Assembly (NCBI GenBank): GCA_013177895.1
Contig: JABLXV010000055.1
Span: forward strand, 1-48,388
Reading direction: 5' to 3'
Origin: Brevinematales bacterium
GTDB lineage: Bacteria > Spirochaetota > Brevinematia > Brevinematales > GWF1-51-8
Length of the DNA: 48,388 nt
Shown here: positions 23,801 through 32,199 of the stretch, piece by piece
Layout: every line of letters starts with the position of its first letter
Numbering within the stretch: position 1 is the stretch's first letter
The notes under the pieces: model-generated
Seen by the model: the letters and a program-made list of their open reading frames with translations, nothing else
Told to the model about the DNA's origin: nothing
Database searches by the model: none
Translations under genes and position numbers: made by a program

Positions 23801-24646
23801 TTATTTAACTGTAAAGCTATATCCCTCCGGGTAAAAGGAACCGTCTTTACCCATCATAATCATGTACTTTCCCTTCCCGTACTTTAAATTAAGCGAGAAA
23901 GAGAACGCATCGCCGTTCCATTTCAAAGTCATCTTGCCTGTGCCGGTATAGAAACTTCCGTCCGGCATCTGATACTTCGCCGATTTATCGGGAAAGCTGA
24001 CGAATACGGTCAGACGCTTCTTCTCGAACGGGCCTAGAAAATCGAAGGTAAAGGTTACCGTATCGTTATAGGAATATTCTTCCGGCTCGATGGAGGTCAA
24101 TTCCCCCATTAAGTCGCCGAAGTTTTGGGTGGCGTAATAATAGTAATACCCGTTATCGTAGGTTTCCGCGATACCCACGCCGATGTGGGAATATTTGGTA
24201 TTCAGTATGTTCGCCTTATGCCCGGGGGAGTTCATCCACGCGGTCATCAAATTCTTCGCGACGTCCTGTTCGCTCGAACCGTAATTATAGGCGATATTTT
24301 CGCCGACACCGCCCAGTAATTCAGGGAATAATATGGATTTCCGCTGTCCGGGGCTCATTCCCTTGTTGTCGGTATGCGAGAAAAAATTATATTGTATCAT
24401 ATTTTTACTGTGATAAAGCGCCATTTCCTCAAGTTTATCAAGATACTGATAGGGGGGAAGCCCGGCTTTTTTCCGCTCGACATTCGTCATCTCAAATACC
24501 AGCTGCTCGATTTTGTGGAGGTTCAGTCCCGATGCCTTCACGGAGGTTTTCGAGAGTAGAGTCTGTGGAGACGATAACGCGATTATAAAGACAATCGCCG
24601 ATAATATGGAAACCCTCGCGGAACGGAAATATTTCTTCAGTATCAT
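23801..24646 (-). CDS. CAP (SCP-like) domain extracellular protein, 281 aa
   Basis: A hydrophobic segment FIIALSSPQTLLS near residue 25 looks like a signal or anchor. The CAP domain follows at about 45-170 with HSKNMIQYNFFSHTD, GGVGENIAYNY, TAWMNSPGHKANIL and HIGVGIAE. The C-terminal region is beta-rich and unrecognised. The ATG at 24646 is chosen because GGAGGA lies five bases upstream; longer frames to 24682 lack this. The stop is four bases from the convergent PilZ stop. It is probably secreted; its role is unknown. Confidence 0.85.
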   Translation of the reverse strand: MILKKYFRSARVSILSAIVFIIALSSPQTLLSKTSVKASGLNLHKIEQLVFEMTNVERKKAGLPPYQYLDKLEEMALYHSKNMIQYNFFSHTDNKGMSPGQRKSILFPELLGGVGENIAYNYGSSEQDVAKNLMTAWMNSPGHKANILNTKYSHIGVGIAETYDNGYYYYYATQNFGDLMGELTSIEPEEYSYNDTVTFTFDFLGPFEKKRLTVFVSFPDKSAKYQMPDGSFYTGTGKMTLKWNGDAFSFSLNLKYGKGKYMIMMGKDGSFYPEGYSFTVK

Positions 24647-24673
24647 AAATATCCTCCGGAATATCATGCTATT

Positions 24674-24702
24674 ATAATACACTGATTGTATGAGGAATTC
24701 AA
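24674..24702 (-). promoter_or_regulatory. Promoter of the CAP-domain gene
   Basis: TTGAAT, 17 bases, TATTAT on the minus strand, with an overlapping TATAAT three bases downstream. Confidence 0.6.
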
Positions 24703-24715
24703 GCCGGGAATGAGA

Positions 24716-25555
24716 TTAATTTTCAGGTTCGATGAAGTCCTGACCATCGTCCGCCGCTTCGGGGGTTTCCCGCCCGTATTTATCTACCGGTATCTCATTG
24801 AGTTTCTGCGCGAACAGAAGGTATCCCGTATGCGCGACCATCCGGTCGTGCGGGCGGGTCATGTTCTTCTTGACACGGATACCGCGCTGGAGGATTTCCA
24901 GACACCGGATACGGATAAAACCCGACTGCTGCATCTTTTCCACAGTCGTCTGGATTTGCTCGATATTCGGGTTGAGCGTACCGATAAACCCTCCGCCCGA
25001 AAGGGCTTCGTATGCCGCGTCGATCAGCGTCCACGGCTCCGGTACGTCGATAAATATCGAATCGATATCTTTCAGCCCGAATCCGCCGTCAATCACGGGG
25101 TCTTTCAGGAAGAATTCGACGTTCTCCGGCCGTCCGAAACGTTTGACATTCTTGACCGCCATTTCCTGGTGCTCCTCCCGGCGTTCGAACGAGTATACTT
25201 TTCCCTTCTCTCCGACAATCCGGGTGAGCAGGATAGTCAGCGAGCCGGAACCCGAACCGATTTCGATCACGCGGCTGCCGTTCTCGATCCCAAGCTCCAG
25301 CAGGATAGTACCCGCTTCTTTAGGGTAGATGATGGTCGTGCGGCGTTTGACCTTCATCATACGGTCGGCGAGGGTTGGCTTCAGGACATAGTAATCGGTT
25401 CCGAGATGCGTGGATACTTTATCGCCGTAACTCATCCCGCTCTCGAATTTCACAGTTCCACGATGGCTCGAAAACGACTGGTTTTCGACGAAGGGCAGCA
25501 TGTAGTAATTACGCTCGTCGAGATAAAGGATGAAATAATCGTCTTTCTCTAACAT
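24716..25555 (-). CDS. trmI: tRNA (adenine-N1)-methyltransferase, TrmI-like, 279 aa
   Basis: SAM-dependent Rossmann methyltransferase. The SAM motif is VIEIGSGSGSLTILL (about residue 105), followed by VYSFERREEHQEMAVKN and SIFIDVPEPW. The last signature, MTRPHDRMVAHTGYLLFA, is typical of the TrmI/Trm61 family that methylates A58 of tRNA. The N-terminal beta domain is present. The ATG at 25555 has AGGAG at the right distance; the frame extends upstream into the preceding aminotransferase gene but that start is unlikely. The gap to the upstream stop is only eight bases. Confidence 0.87.
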   Translation of the reverse strand: MLEKDDYFILYLDERNYYMLPFVENQSFSSHRGTVKFESGMSYGDKVSTHLGTDYYVLKPTLADRMMKVKRRTTIIYPKEAGTILLELGIENGSRVIEIGSGSGSLTILLTRIVGEKGKVYSFERREEHQEMAVKNVKRFGRPENVEFFLKDPVIDGGFGLKDIDSIFIDVPEPWTLIDAAYEALSGGGFIGTLNPNIEQIQTTVEKMQQSGFIRIRCLEILQRGIRVKKNMTRPHDRMVAHTGYLLFAQKLNEIPVDKYGRETPEAADDGQDFIEPEN

Positions 25556-25563
25556 GGTCACTC

Positions 25564-26788
25564 CTAGATATTTTTCACTGTATCGATCAGGGTCTGTGCG
25601 AGATAATGCGCGTCGTCTTCGGATAATCGCGAATAGACCGGCAGACTGATTTCCGCGCGGTAGCACTGGTTCGCGGACGGGTAATCGTCAATCGAGTAGC
25701 CGAGCTTATGATAAAGGGGATGGAGCGGCAGCGGGATAAAATGCACGTTCAGCGCAATTCCCTGTTCTCCCATCTTCTGAATAATCAGGTTGCGTCTTTC
25801 CTCGTCGGGAATTTTTAGCCGGAGCGGATAGAGCTGGTAGGACGTTTCACGTGATTTATCCGCGAGCGGGGGAAGCTTCGCCCAATTCTGAGTCACGAAC
25901 GCCTCATCATATATTCCGCATATCGTCTTACGCCTACGGAGAATTTCGTTATCGTACCGCGCGAGCTGGGTCAGCCCCATCGCGGCGGACATATCGGTCA
26001 TATTGAACTTGTATCCCGCGAGCTCTATCGTGTAGAACCAGTTACCGGCGCGGAGTTTTTCCAGCGCGTCCTTCGACTGTCCGTGAAGGGTCAGAAGTTT
26101 CAGCTTTTTACGTATCTCGACTGCGTTTTCCCAGCGGGATAGGTCGTACAGGATCGCGCCGCCCTCGGCGGTGGTCAGGTTTTTTACCGCGTGGAATGAG
26201 AACACGGTAAAAATCGGCCTGACTCCCGATCTTTTTACCGTGATAACTCGCGCCCATACTATGCGCGGCGTCGGAAATAAAAACCGGCCGCCCGGACTGC
26301 CGCTGATAGGGATTCATCGACGGGCGGAAAAGATGCGCCTTCCGCGCGAGAACCGCCGCGATCTCATCATAATCGGCGGGAAGCCCCGCGAAATCGACGC
26401 TGATGACCGCCTTTGTGCGTTCTGTTATCAGGCGTTCCACTGCCGCCGGATCGATATTGAAATCATCGGCTTTCACGTCGGCGAATACCGGCTTCGCTCC
26501 CGTATGGAGAATTACATTTGCGGTCGCTGCAAACGTATAGGGCGTCGTGATCACTTCGTCTCCGGGGCCGATCCCGAACATCCGCAGGATCATTTCCATC
26601 CCGGCGGTCGCGGAGGAAAGGCACACCGTATGGGACGCGCCGCAGTATTCCGACAACCCGGCCTCGAATTCGGCGACCTTCGGCCCGGTTGTTATCCAGT
26701 CGGAACGCAACACTTCCGTGACTGCGCGGATTTCCTCTTCGCCGATCTCCGGCAACGCGAACGGGATTCTTTTCATCATATCAGACAC
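25564..26788 (-). pseudogene. DegT/DnrJ/EryC1 aminotransferase, frameshifted
   Basis: A PLP-dependent sugar aminotransferase split into two frames. The upstream frame (26788 down to 26108) has ALPEIGEEEIRAV, DWITTGPKVAEFE and SSATAGMEMILR, then SDAAHSMGA. The downstream frame resumes with FSFHAVKNLTTAEGG, which contains the Schiff-base lysine, and runs to 25564. Removing one base from the five-A run at 26209-26213 joins the frames into a normal protein of about 407 residues. Start codons at 26788 (GTG) and 26779 (ATG) are possible. It forms a pathway pair with the overlapping CapD-type gene. It could be a sequence error. Confidence 0.85.
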
Positions 26789-28184
26789 CCCCGAATTCGG
26801 GAAGGTATTTTTTTATCACATCGCGGATATTTTCTTTCGAGAAGGTCGCTGCGGCCGCTGAGAATTCAGCGATCATCGAATCGACCTGTTCCGCGGAATA
26901 CACCGGTTCGCCGTCGGAGAGCATCCGCAGTTTATCGAAGCCGGTAGAGCGGGGATTCTCGTACTGATAGCTCAGTTCCTCGTTCAGCTTCTCGCCCTGA
27001 CGCAGTCCGGTGAACGCGATCGGGATAACCGTCTCGTCATACCCGGAAAGGGCGATCATCCTCCGCGCGAGGTCGAGGATGCGGATCGCGGTGCCCATCT
27101 CGAGGATAAATATTCCCGGGTCGGGTACGGCGATAGACTTGAGCACGAGGCGCGCGGCCTCGGGGATAGACATAAAATAACGGGTCATCTCGGGGTCGGT
27201 GACAGTCACCGGACCGCCGTTTGCGATCTGTTTCAGGAATAGGGGTACGACGCTTCCCCGCGACGCGAGCACATTACCGAAGCGCACGATGGAGAACCTG
27301 ACGGGGCTGGACGGGGAATTCATCGATAGCGTCAGGAGTTCCGCGATACGCTTGGTCGCGCCCATAAACGAAGAGGGATAGACCGCCTTATCGGTCGAGA
27401 TCAGCAGGAAGCGCCGAGCGCCGCATTCGAGGGTTGCGCGGGCGGTGTTGTGTGTCCCGATAATATTATTCCGCACCGCCTCGTCGGGATGCTCCTCCAT
27501 CAGGGGGACATGCTTATGCGCGGCGGCGTGGATAATAATATCGGGCTTCAATCGCGTGAATTCATGGCGGAGTTTTACGGTGTCGCGGACGTCTCCGATC
27601 ACATAGGAGAAACGCCCGTCCTGTTTCAGCGATGAGATCAGTTCGAAGATGGAATTTTCCCCGCGCCCGAAAGCGATGGCTTTTTTCACGGGGAGTTTCA
27701 GCAGCTCGCGGAATATTTCCGAGCCGATTGAACCGCCCGCGCCTGTCACAAGCACAGTCTTTCCCTCGAACGCCGGAACGAGGCGTTCCGTCTCGAGGCC
27801 GACTTCTTCGCGACCGAGCAGGTCGACCGGCTGAATATCGCGTATCTGCGAAATCCGTACATTGCCCTCGATGATGTCGAATATACCGGGCACGATTTGT
27901 ATCTTTACGGGAAGCCCGGACAGGACGGAAAGGATATGCTCGATGACGTTTCGCGCGGCGGAGGGGATAGCGATGATCACCCGGTCGATCGATTGGGCTC
28001 GGATCACTTCCGGCGCGGAGTCGATCTTATCGAGCACGGGAATTCCCGCGCAGTCGCGTTTCGCCGGACGGTCGTCCAGAAAGCCGATGATCTCCCATTT
28101 TTTAGCAAAGTAACGGTGCGAGCGGATTTCGTTCGCGACCATTTCGCCGGCGGCGCCCGCGCCGATAATCAATACTTTTATCAT
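26781..28184 (-). CDS. CapD/FlaA1-type nucleotide-sugar 4,6-dehydratase, soluble form, 467 aa
   Basis: Predicted UDP-GlcNAc-type 4,6-dehydratase for polysaccharide or glycoprotein sugars. Residues 1-130 form a CoA-binding-like Rossmann domain (LIIGAGAAGEMV). The SDR domain starts near 142 with VLVTGAGGSIGSE. STDKAVYPSSFMGATKR shows the Met that replaces the usual Tyr in this subfamily. The membrane helices seen in WbpM/PglF are absent, so it should be soluble. It overlaps by a few bases with the downstream aminotransferase gene, which would aminate its 4-keto product. Confidence 0.88.
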   Translation of the reverse strand: MIKVLIIGAGAAGEMVANEIRSHRYFAKKWEIIGFLDDRPAKRDCAGIPVLDKIDSAPEVIRAQSIDRVIIAIPSAARNVIEHILSVLSGLPVKIQIVPGIFDIIEGNVRISQIRDIQPVDLLGREEVGLETERLVPAFEGKTVLVTGAGGSIGSEIFRELLKLPVKKAIAFGRGENSIFELISSLKQDGRFSYVIGDVRDTVKLRHEFTRLKPDIIIHAAAHKHVPLMEEHPDEAVRNNIIGTHNTARATLECGARRFLLISTDKAVYPSSFMGATKRIAELLTLSMNSPSSPVRFSIVRFGNVLASRGSVVPLFLKQIANGGPVTVTDPEMTRYFMSIPEAARLVLKSIAVPDPGIFILEMGTAIRILDLARRMIALSGYDETVIPIAFTGLRQGEKLNEELSYQYENPRSTGFDKLRMLSDGEPVYSAEQVDSMIAEFSAAAATFSKENIRDVIKKYLPEFGGV

Positions 28185-28297
28185 TTTATTTCCCGGTCTG
28201 TAATTATTGTCCGTATATAATTTTCGGCAGGTATCCGATATCCGATAGATTTATTGCCGTATTCGGCAGGATAACATAGGAAATAGTATGGGGAGCT

Positions 28298-29515
28298 TCA
28301 TTCTTCGACGCGCGACTTCACCTCGCCGGAGGAAAGAATAGTCAGCAGATTATCCCCCGCTTTGGCGTCCTTCGATGCGCGCAGGGTGTTCCGTTCGCCG
28401 TTTTTATCCACACGGTATGTGATGGAGTATCCGCGTTCGAGTATTTTTGTCGGATTGAGCGCTTCCAGCTTCTCGCGGTACAACCCGATCTGGTGCGTCC
28501 ACTGCCGTATCTTCGACTGGTACACGCTGTCGAAACGGTGCATGAGATTGGATAAATGCATCGAAATATCCGAAAGGGAAGTCATAAAGATACGTTTGAG
28601 CGCGGGGCCGCCCTTATTATCGAGAACCATCCTGAATTGGTCGATGCGGGTATTGACCAACTGCTCCGCGCGGAACGAGAGGTTACGCACATAATCGGTG
28701 AGCTGATTGCGGTCTTTGACCACCAGCTCCGCGGCGGCGGATGGAGTCGGCGCGCGCATATCCGCGACATAATCCGCGATCGTGTAGTCTATCTCATGCC
28801 CGACAGCGGAAATCACCGGGACTTTCGAATGGAATATCGCCCGCGCGACCGGTTCCTCGTTGAAGCACCACAAGTCCTCGATAGAGCCGCCTCCGCGCCC
28901 GACGATCAGCACGTCGAGAAGGTGACCCGCGTACTTATTGGCGACCTTGATGGAACGGGCGACCTCATGCGCCGCGCCGTCACCCTGTACGGCGGCGGGA
29001 AAGAGGAGGATATTGACGCTGCCGAAACGGCGGTTCGTGACGTTGAGGATATCGTGGATAGCCGCGCCGGTGGGCGAAGTCACAATCCCCACCCATTCGG
29101 GATACTCGGGGATTTTACGCTTTCGGGCCTTATCGAAAAATCCCTCGGCTTCGAGCTTCTGCCGGAGCTGCTCGAATTTCTGCTTGAGGATGCCCTCGCC
29201 GAGCAGCAGCACCGATTCGACGAAAAAGCTGATGGAACCTTCTTTTTTATAGTAGGAAACGTTGCCGAAAAGGAGGATTTCAAGGCCGTCGGAGAGATTC
29301 TTGACCGCGCCCTGCGCTTCGGAATAATTCATAATGACGCAGCTGATTTTGGATTCTTCATCCTTGAGGGTGAAAAAGACGTTTTTATTCTGCTGGATAC
29401 GAAGATTGGATACTTCGCCCCGAACCCAAAGCTGGGGAACATTATTCGAAATGACTGTGGATAAGTATTTCGCTAATTCGCTGACCTTAAGGGCTTGGGG
29501 CAGATTTTCGGGCAT
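28298..29515 (-). CDS. xseA: Exodeoxyribonuclease VII large subunit, 405 aa
   Basis: Catalytic subunit of exonuclease VII. An OB-fold occupies about residues 10-100 (VRGEVSNLR, VFFTLKDEE). The core has GRGGGSIEDLW, FNEEPVARAI, SAVGHEIDYTIADYVADMRAPTPSAAAEL, all family signatures. A coiled coil follows, and ERGYSI sits near the C-terminus. The length is normal. It begins six bases after the rpmE stop, so the two share a promoter at 29753-29781. The small subunit xseB is at 21247. Confidence 0.95.
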   Translation of the reverse strand: MPENLPQALKVSELAKYLSTVISNNVPQLWVRGEVSNLRIQQNKNVFFTLKDEESKISCVIMNYSEAQGAVKNLSDGLEILLFGNVSYYKKEGSISFFVESVLLLGEGILKQKFEQLRQKLEAEGFFDKARKRKIPEYPEWVGIVTSPTGAAIHDILNVTNRRFGSVNILLFPAAVQGDGAAHEVARSIKVANKYAGHLLDVLIVGRGGGSIEDLWCFNEEPVARAIFHSKVPVISAVGHEIDYTIADYVADMRAPTPSAAAELVVKDRNQLTDYVRNLSFRAEQLVNTRIDQFRMVLDNKGGPALKRIFMTSLSDISMHLSNLMHRFDSVYQSKIRQWTHQIGLYREKLEALNPTKILERGYSITYRVDKNGERNTLRASKDAKAGDNLLTILSSGEVKSRVEE

Positions 29516-29521
29516 GCCGAA

Positions 29522-29722
29522 TTACTTGATGCCGTATCTCTTCTTGAAGCGTTCTACCATACCGCCGCGGTCGAGACTTCTCTTCTGGCCGCTGTAGAAG
29601 GGATGACACTTCGAACAGACTTCGACATGTATCTCTTCCACTGCCGCGCGGATAATGAATTCCTCGCCGCAAGTGCATTTTACTTTGGTATTATAAAGTT
29701 TGGGATGTATTCCGTCTCTCAT
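29522..29722 (-). CDS. rpmE: Ribosomal protein bL31, zinc-binding type, 66 aa
   Basis: Large-subunit ribosomal protein. KCTCGEEF and EVCSKCHPFYSGQK supply the four cysteines that define the zinc-containing form, and the protein ends VERFKKRYGIK. The length is typical. AAGGAG precedes the ATG by seven bases. It has a consensus promoter and is followed directly by xseA. Confidence 0.96.
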   Translation of the reverse strand: MRDGIHPKLYNTKVKCTCGEEFIIRAAVEEIHVEVCSKCHPFYSGQKRSLDRGGMVERFKKRYGIK

Positions 29723-29752
29723 TCTTCTGCTCCTTACATAGGATAGTATATA

Positions 29753-29781
29753 ATTATACCACTATTTCAGGATTTTGTCAA
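29753..29781 (-). promoter_or_regulatory. Perfect-consensus sigma-70 promoter for rpmE-xseA
   Basis: TTGACA, exactly 17 bases, TATAAT on the minus strand, about 31 bases upstream of the rpmE ATG. Confidence 0.92.
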
Positions 29782-29816
29782 AATAGTTAAAACTTCCCTT
29801 TTAAAGGAAAACGGAG

Positions 29817-29822
29817 TATAAT
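29817..29822 (+). promoter_or_regulatory. Candidate -10 box for the amidase-yqeK unit
   Basis: TATAAT lies 18 bases before the amidase ATG. No good -35 box is found; the region 17 bases upstream reads TTCCCT and overlaps the small palindrome CCTTT-T-AAAGG, a possible activator or repressor site. Confidence 0.45.
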
Positions 29823-29840
29823 AGATACGGGAGGATTAGT

Positions 29841-30503
29841 ATGAAAACACTTGCCATATTTATACTTACCCTATTATCCGCATCCGTCTCAGCAGTCAAG
29901 CAACCGGTGTTCAAAGAGTACCCGATAGTCACCGAAGAGCGGCTGGAGTTGACTAAGGCATACTGCAAGATGCATTACGGGATGGACAATTACACCCTGA
30001 AAGACCCGAAAATGATCGTCATCCATTGTACCGAGGCCGGCTCGCTAGGGGTATCGCTGGGATGCTTCAAGCCGGCGAAAATCCCGGAAGAGCGCGAATA
30101 TCTCCAAGCGTTCGGCGATTTGAATGTCGGGGTACATTATCTGATCAGCAAAAAGGGAGAAATATACCGGATGATGCCGGATAATATTATCGCGAGGCAC
30201 ACTATCGGGTTCAATTATACCGCGCTCGGTATCGAGAATGTCGGGAAAAATAACGCCGATCTGACCCATGCCCAGGTTCTGACCAACGCCCATTTGGTCG
30301 CGTGGCTGGTCTCGCAGTACCCGTCGATAGAATACCTCATCGGGCATTACGAATATACCAATCAGAGCCTCCCTCATTATGCGCTCTACATAGAAAATGT
30401 CACGAATTATAAATTTACATCGAAGGTCGATCCGGGCCAGAAATTTATGAAGGAACTACGGGAAATTCTAAAAAAGAAGTACAATATCATTTTAAAGGAT
30501 TGA
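29841..30503 (+). CDS. N-acetylmuramoyl-L-alanine amidase (Amidase_2 / PGRP fold), 220 aa
   Basis: Predicted exported peptidoglycan amidase that cleaves between N-acetylmuramic acid and L-alanine. A signal peptide ends near SASVSAV. The zinc ligands are likely His in MIVIHCTEAG, His in IIARHTIGFN and Asp in SKVDPGQKF. These positions follow the T7 lysozyme/AmpD pattern. The strongly conserved GVHYLISKKGEIYRM is present. GGGAGG precedes the ATG. The stop overlaps the region of the yqeK ribosome site. Confidence 0.88.
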   Translation: MKTLAIFILTLLSASVSAVKQPVFKEYPIVTEERLELTKAYCKMHYGMDNYTLKDPKMIVIHCTEAGSLGVSLGCFKPAKIPEEREYLQAFGDLNVGVHYLISKKGEIYRMMPDNIIARHTIGFNYTALGIENVGKNNADLTHAQVLTNAHLVAWLVSQYPSIEYLIGHYEYTNQSLPHYALYIENVTNYKFTSKVDPGQKFMKELREILKKKYNIILKD

Positions 30504-30505
30504 GT

Positions 30506-31081
30506 ATGGATTTTGAAAAAATACGCGCCGATCTGGCGAAGGTCCTGCCGGAAAAGCGTTATCAGCATACCCTCGGAGTCGAGGAGGTCGGCGTCAGGCT
30601 CGCGGAACGGTGGGGGGAGAATCCCGACGATTTGCGTATCGCGGCGCTCCTTCACGACTGCGCGAAAGGGATGCGTATCAACGAGCAGTTCGAGTTCTGC
30701 CGTCAGAACGGGATACCCATCTCACGGGAGGATACGTTATCGCCCGGGGTGATTCACGCCCGTATCGGCGCGTTCCTCGCGCACTGGAAGTACCATGTGA
30801 AGGAACGGGAGATACTGGACGCGATATTTTTCCATCCCACCGGCAAAGATAATATGACGCGCCTGCAAAAATTATTGTTTATCGCGGATTATATCGACCC
30901 GAACAGGGATTTGCATGTGACCGGCGATCAGACCGAACTCGCGTTCGAAGATATGGAGACCGCGGTACTGGAAATCGTAATCGCGAAGAACGAGTACCTG
31001 ATAGAGAACCGGATGATTCTCCACCCGGACAGCATCAAGCTCTATAACTGGCAAATCGTGTATATCGAACAACGGAAATAA
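30506..31081 (+). CDS. yqeK: YqeK-type HD-domain phosphohydrolase, 191 aa
   Basis: The HD domain shows RYQHTLGVEEV, AALLHDCAKGM and the later IFFHPTG with IADYIDPNRD, the YqeK pattern. YqeK hydrolyses diadenosine tetraphosphate symmetrically. In many bacteria it lies beside nadD and rsfS; neither is adjacent here. The ATG at 30506 has AAAGGA six bases upstream; an in-frame TTG at 30500 is less likely. It converges with the sigma-54 activator gene. Confidence 0.87.
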   Translation: MDFEKIRADLAKVLPEKRYQHTLGVEEVGVRLAERWGENPDDLRIAALLHDCAKGMRINEQFEFCRQNGIPISREDTLSPGVIHARIGAFLAHWKYHVKEREILDAIFFHPTGKDNMTRLQKLLFIADYIDPNRDLHVTGDQTELAFEDMETAVLEIVIAKNEYLIENRMILHPDSIKLYNWQIVYIEQRK

Positions 31082-31142
31082 CCACCCCGGATTGCTCCGG
31101 CAACGCCCCGCACTTACAGGATTCCATTATCAGCAACCGGGA

Positions 31143-32186
31143 TTATTTCAGCTTATACTTCTTCATTTTCTGCGTCAACGTATTTCTATGTATGCCCAAT
31201 AATTCCGCGGCTTTGGACATTTTCCAATGCGCCTTTTCGAGCGCCTTTAATATCTGGGTCTTCTCCATCTCGTCCAGATCGAGGTCGGTAATAATCACGT
31301 TGTCCTTTTTAATATATCCCGTCAGGTTATTGATATTTTCGCTGGTGGACGAGGAACTGAAAATATTATCGGGGATATCGTCGATGGAGATACGTTCGTC
31401 ATCGGTCATTATCATGGCGTGATGGATCACGTTCTCGAGCTGGCGGACATTACCCGGCCAGTTGAACGATATCAGGAGTTTGACGACATCCTCGTCGATC
31501 TGGGAGATATGCACCCCCTCGAGCTCGACGTAACGTTTGATGAAGAAATCGACCAGTAGGGGGATATCCTCGCGGCGTTCGCGCAACGGGGGGAGATGCA
31601 GGAAGATAACGTTGATGCGGTAGTAAAGGTCCTCGCGGAATTTCGTCTTGCGGACTTCCTGCCAGAGGTCGCGGTTGGTCGCGGAGATGATGCGTACGTC
31701 GATGTTGATGGCTTCCAATCCGCCGACGCGGGTAACAATTTTATCCTCGATGACGCGGAGAATTTTTGCCTGCAGCGCGAGCGACATTTCGCCGATTTCG
31801 TCGAGAAAGATCGTGCCTTTATTGGCGTTTTCGAATTTCCCGATCTTCTGACGGCCAGCCCCGGTAAACGCGCCCTTCTCATAGCCGAACAATTCGCTTT
31901 CGAGGAGGGTTTCAGGGATCGCCGCGCAGTTCAGTTTGACTAACGGCCCGTCCTTGCGGATACCCAGATAATGGGTCGCGATTGCGAACAATTCCTTTCC
32001 CGTACCGCTGTCGCCCTGTATCAGGATATTAGCGTTACTTTTCGCGGCTTTTTTCGCCCGGAGAAAGGACTGGATAATCGAATCGGACGACCCGATAATC
32101 CCGAATTGTTTCATTTCCTCGATGTATTGCAGCTTATCCTGCTGAGGTTCCTCAATAAAGTTTTCAAGGCCTTTAATTAGTTGCAT
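31143..32186 (-). CDS. Sigma-54-dependent transcriptional activator without receiver domain, 347 aa
   Basis: Bacterial enhancer-binding protein. The AAA+ domain starts about residue 30, with Walker A GDSGTGKE at 58-65, the sigma-54 contact loop GAFTGA at 105-110 and Walker B GTIFLDEIGEM. A Fis-type helix-turn-helix ends the protein (LEKAHWKMSKAAELLGIHRNTLTQK). The N-terminus is only about 28 residues with no receiver or sensor domain, so it is likely controlled by a separate protein or by its abundance. It follows the TPR-lipoprotein gene after 13 bases. Target promoters are not known. Confidence 0.92.
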   Translation of the reverse strand: MQLIKGLENFIEEPQQDKLQYIEEMKQFGIIGSSDSIIQSFLRAKKAAKSNANILIQGDSGTGKELFAIATHYLGIRKDGPLVKLNCAAIPETLLESELFGYEKGAFTGAGRQKIGKFENANKGTIFLDEIGEMSLALQAKILRVIEDKIVTRVGGLEAINIDVRIISATNRDLWQEVRKTKFREDLYYRINVIFLHLPPLRERREDIPLLVDFFIKRYVELEGVHISQIDEDVVKLLISFNWPGNVRQLENVIHHAMIMTDDERISIDDIPDNIFSSSSTSENINNLTGYIKKDNVIITDLDLDEMEKTQILKALEKAHWKMSKAAELLGIHRNTLTQKMKKYKLK

Positions 32187-32199
32187 CGCTCAATACCCC

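Noticed and set aside
24686-25552. Plus-strand 288-codon frame
   Set aside because: It is the shadow of the trmI gene, whose motifs are clear on the minus strand.
26205-26216. Programmed frameshift in the DegT gene
   Set aside because: No slippery heptamer, stop codon pause or structure is seen. A base insertion in the A-run explains it more simply.
31082-31142. Terminator between yqeK and the sigma-54 activator gene
   Set aside because: Short GC-rich inverted repeats occur but no T-run follows on either strand.
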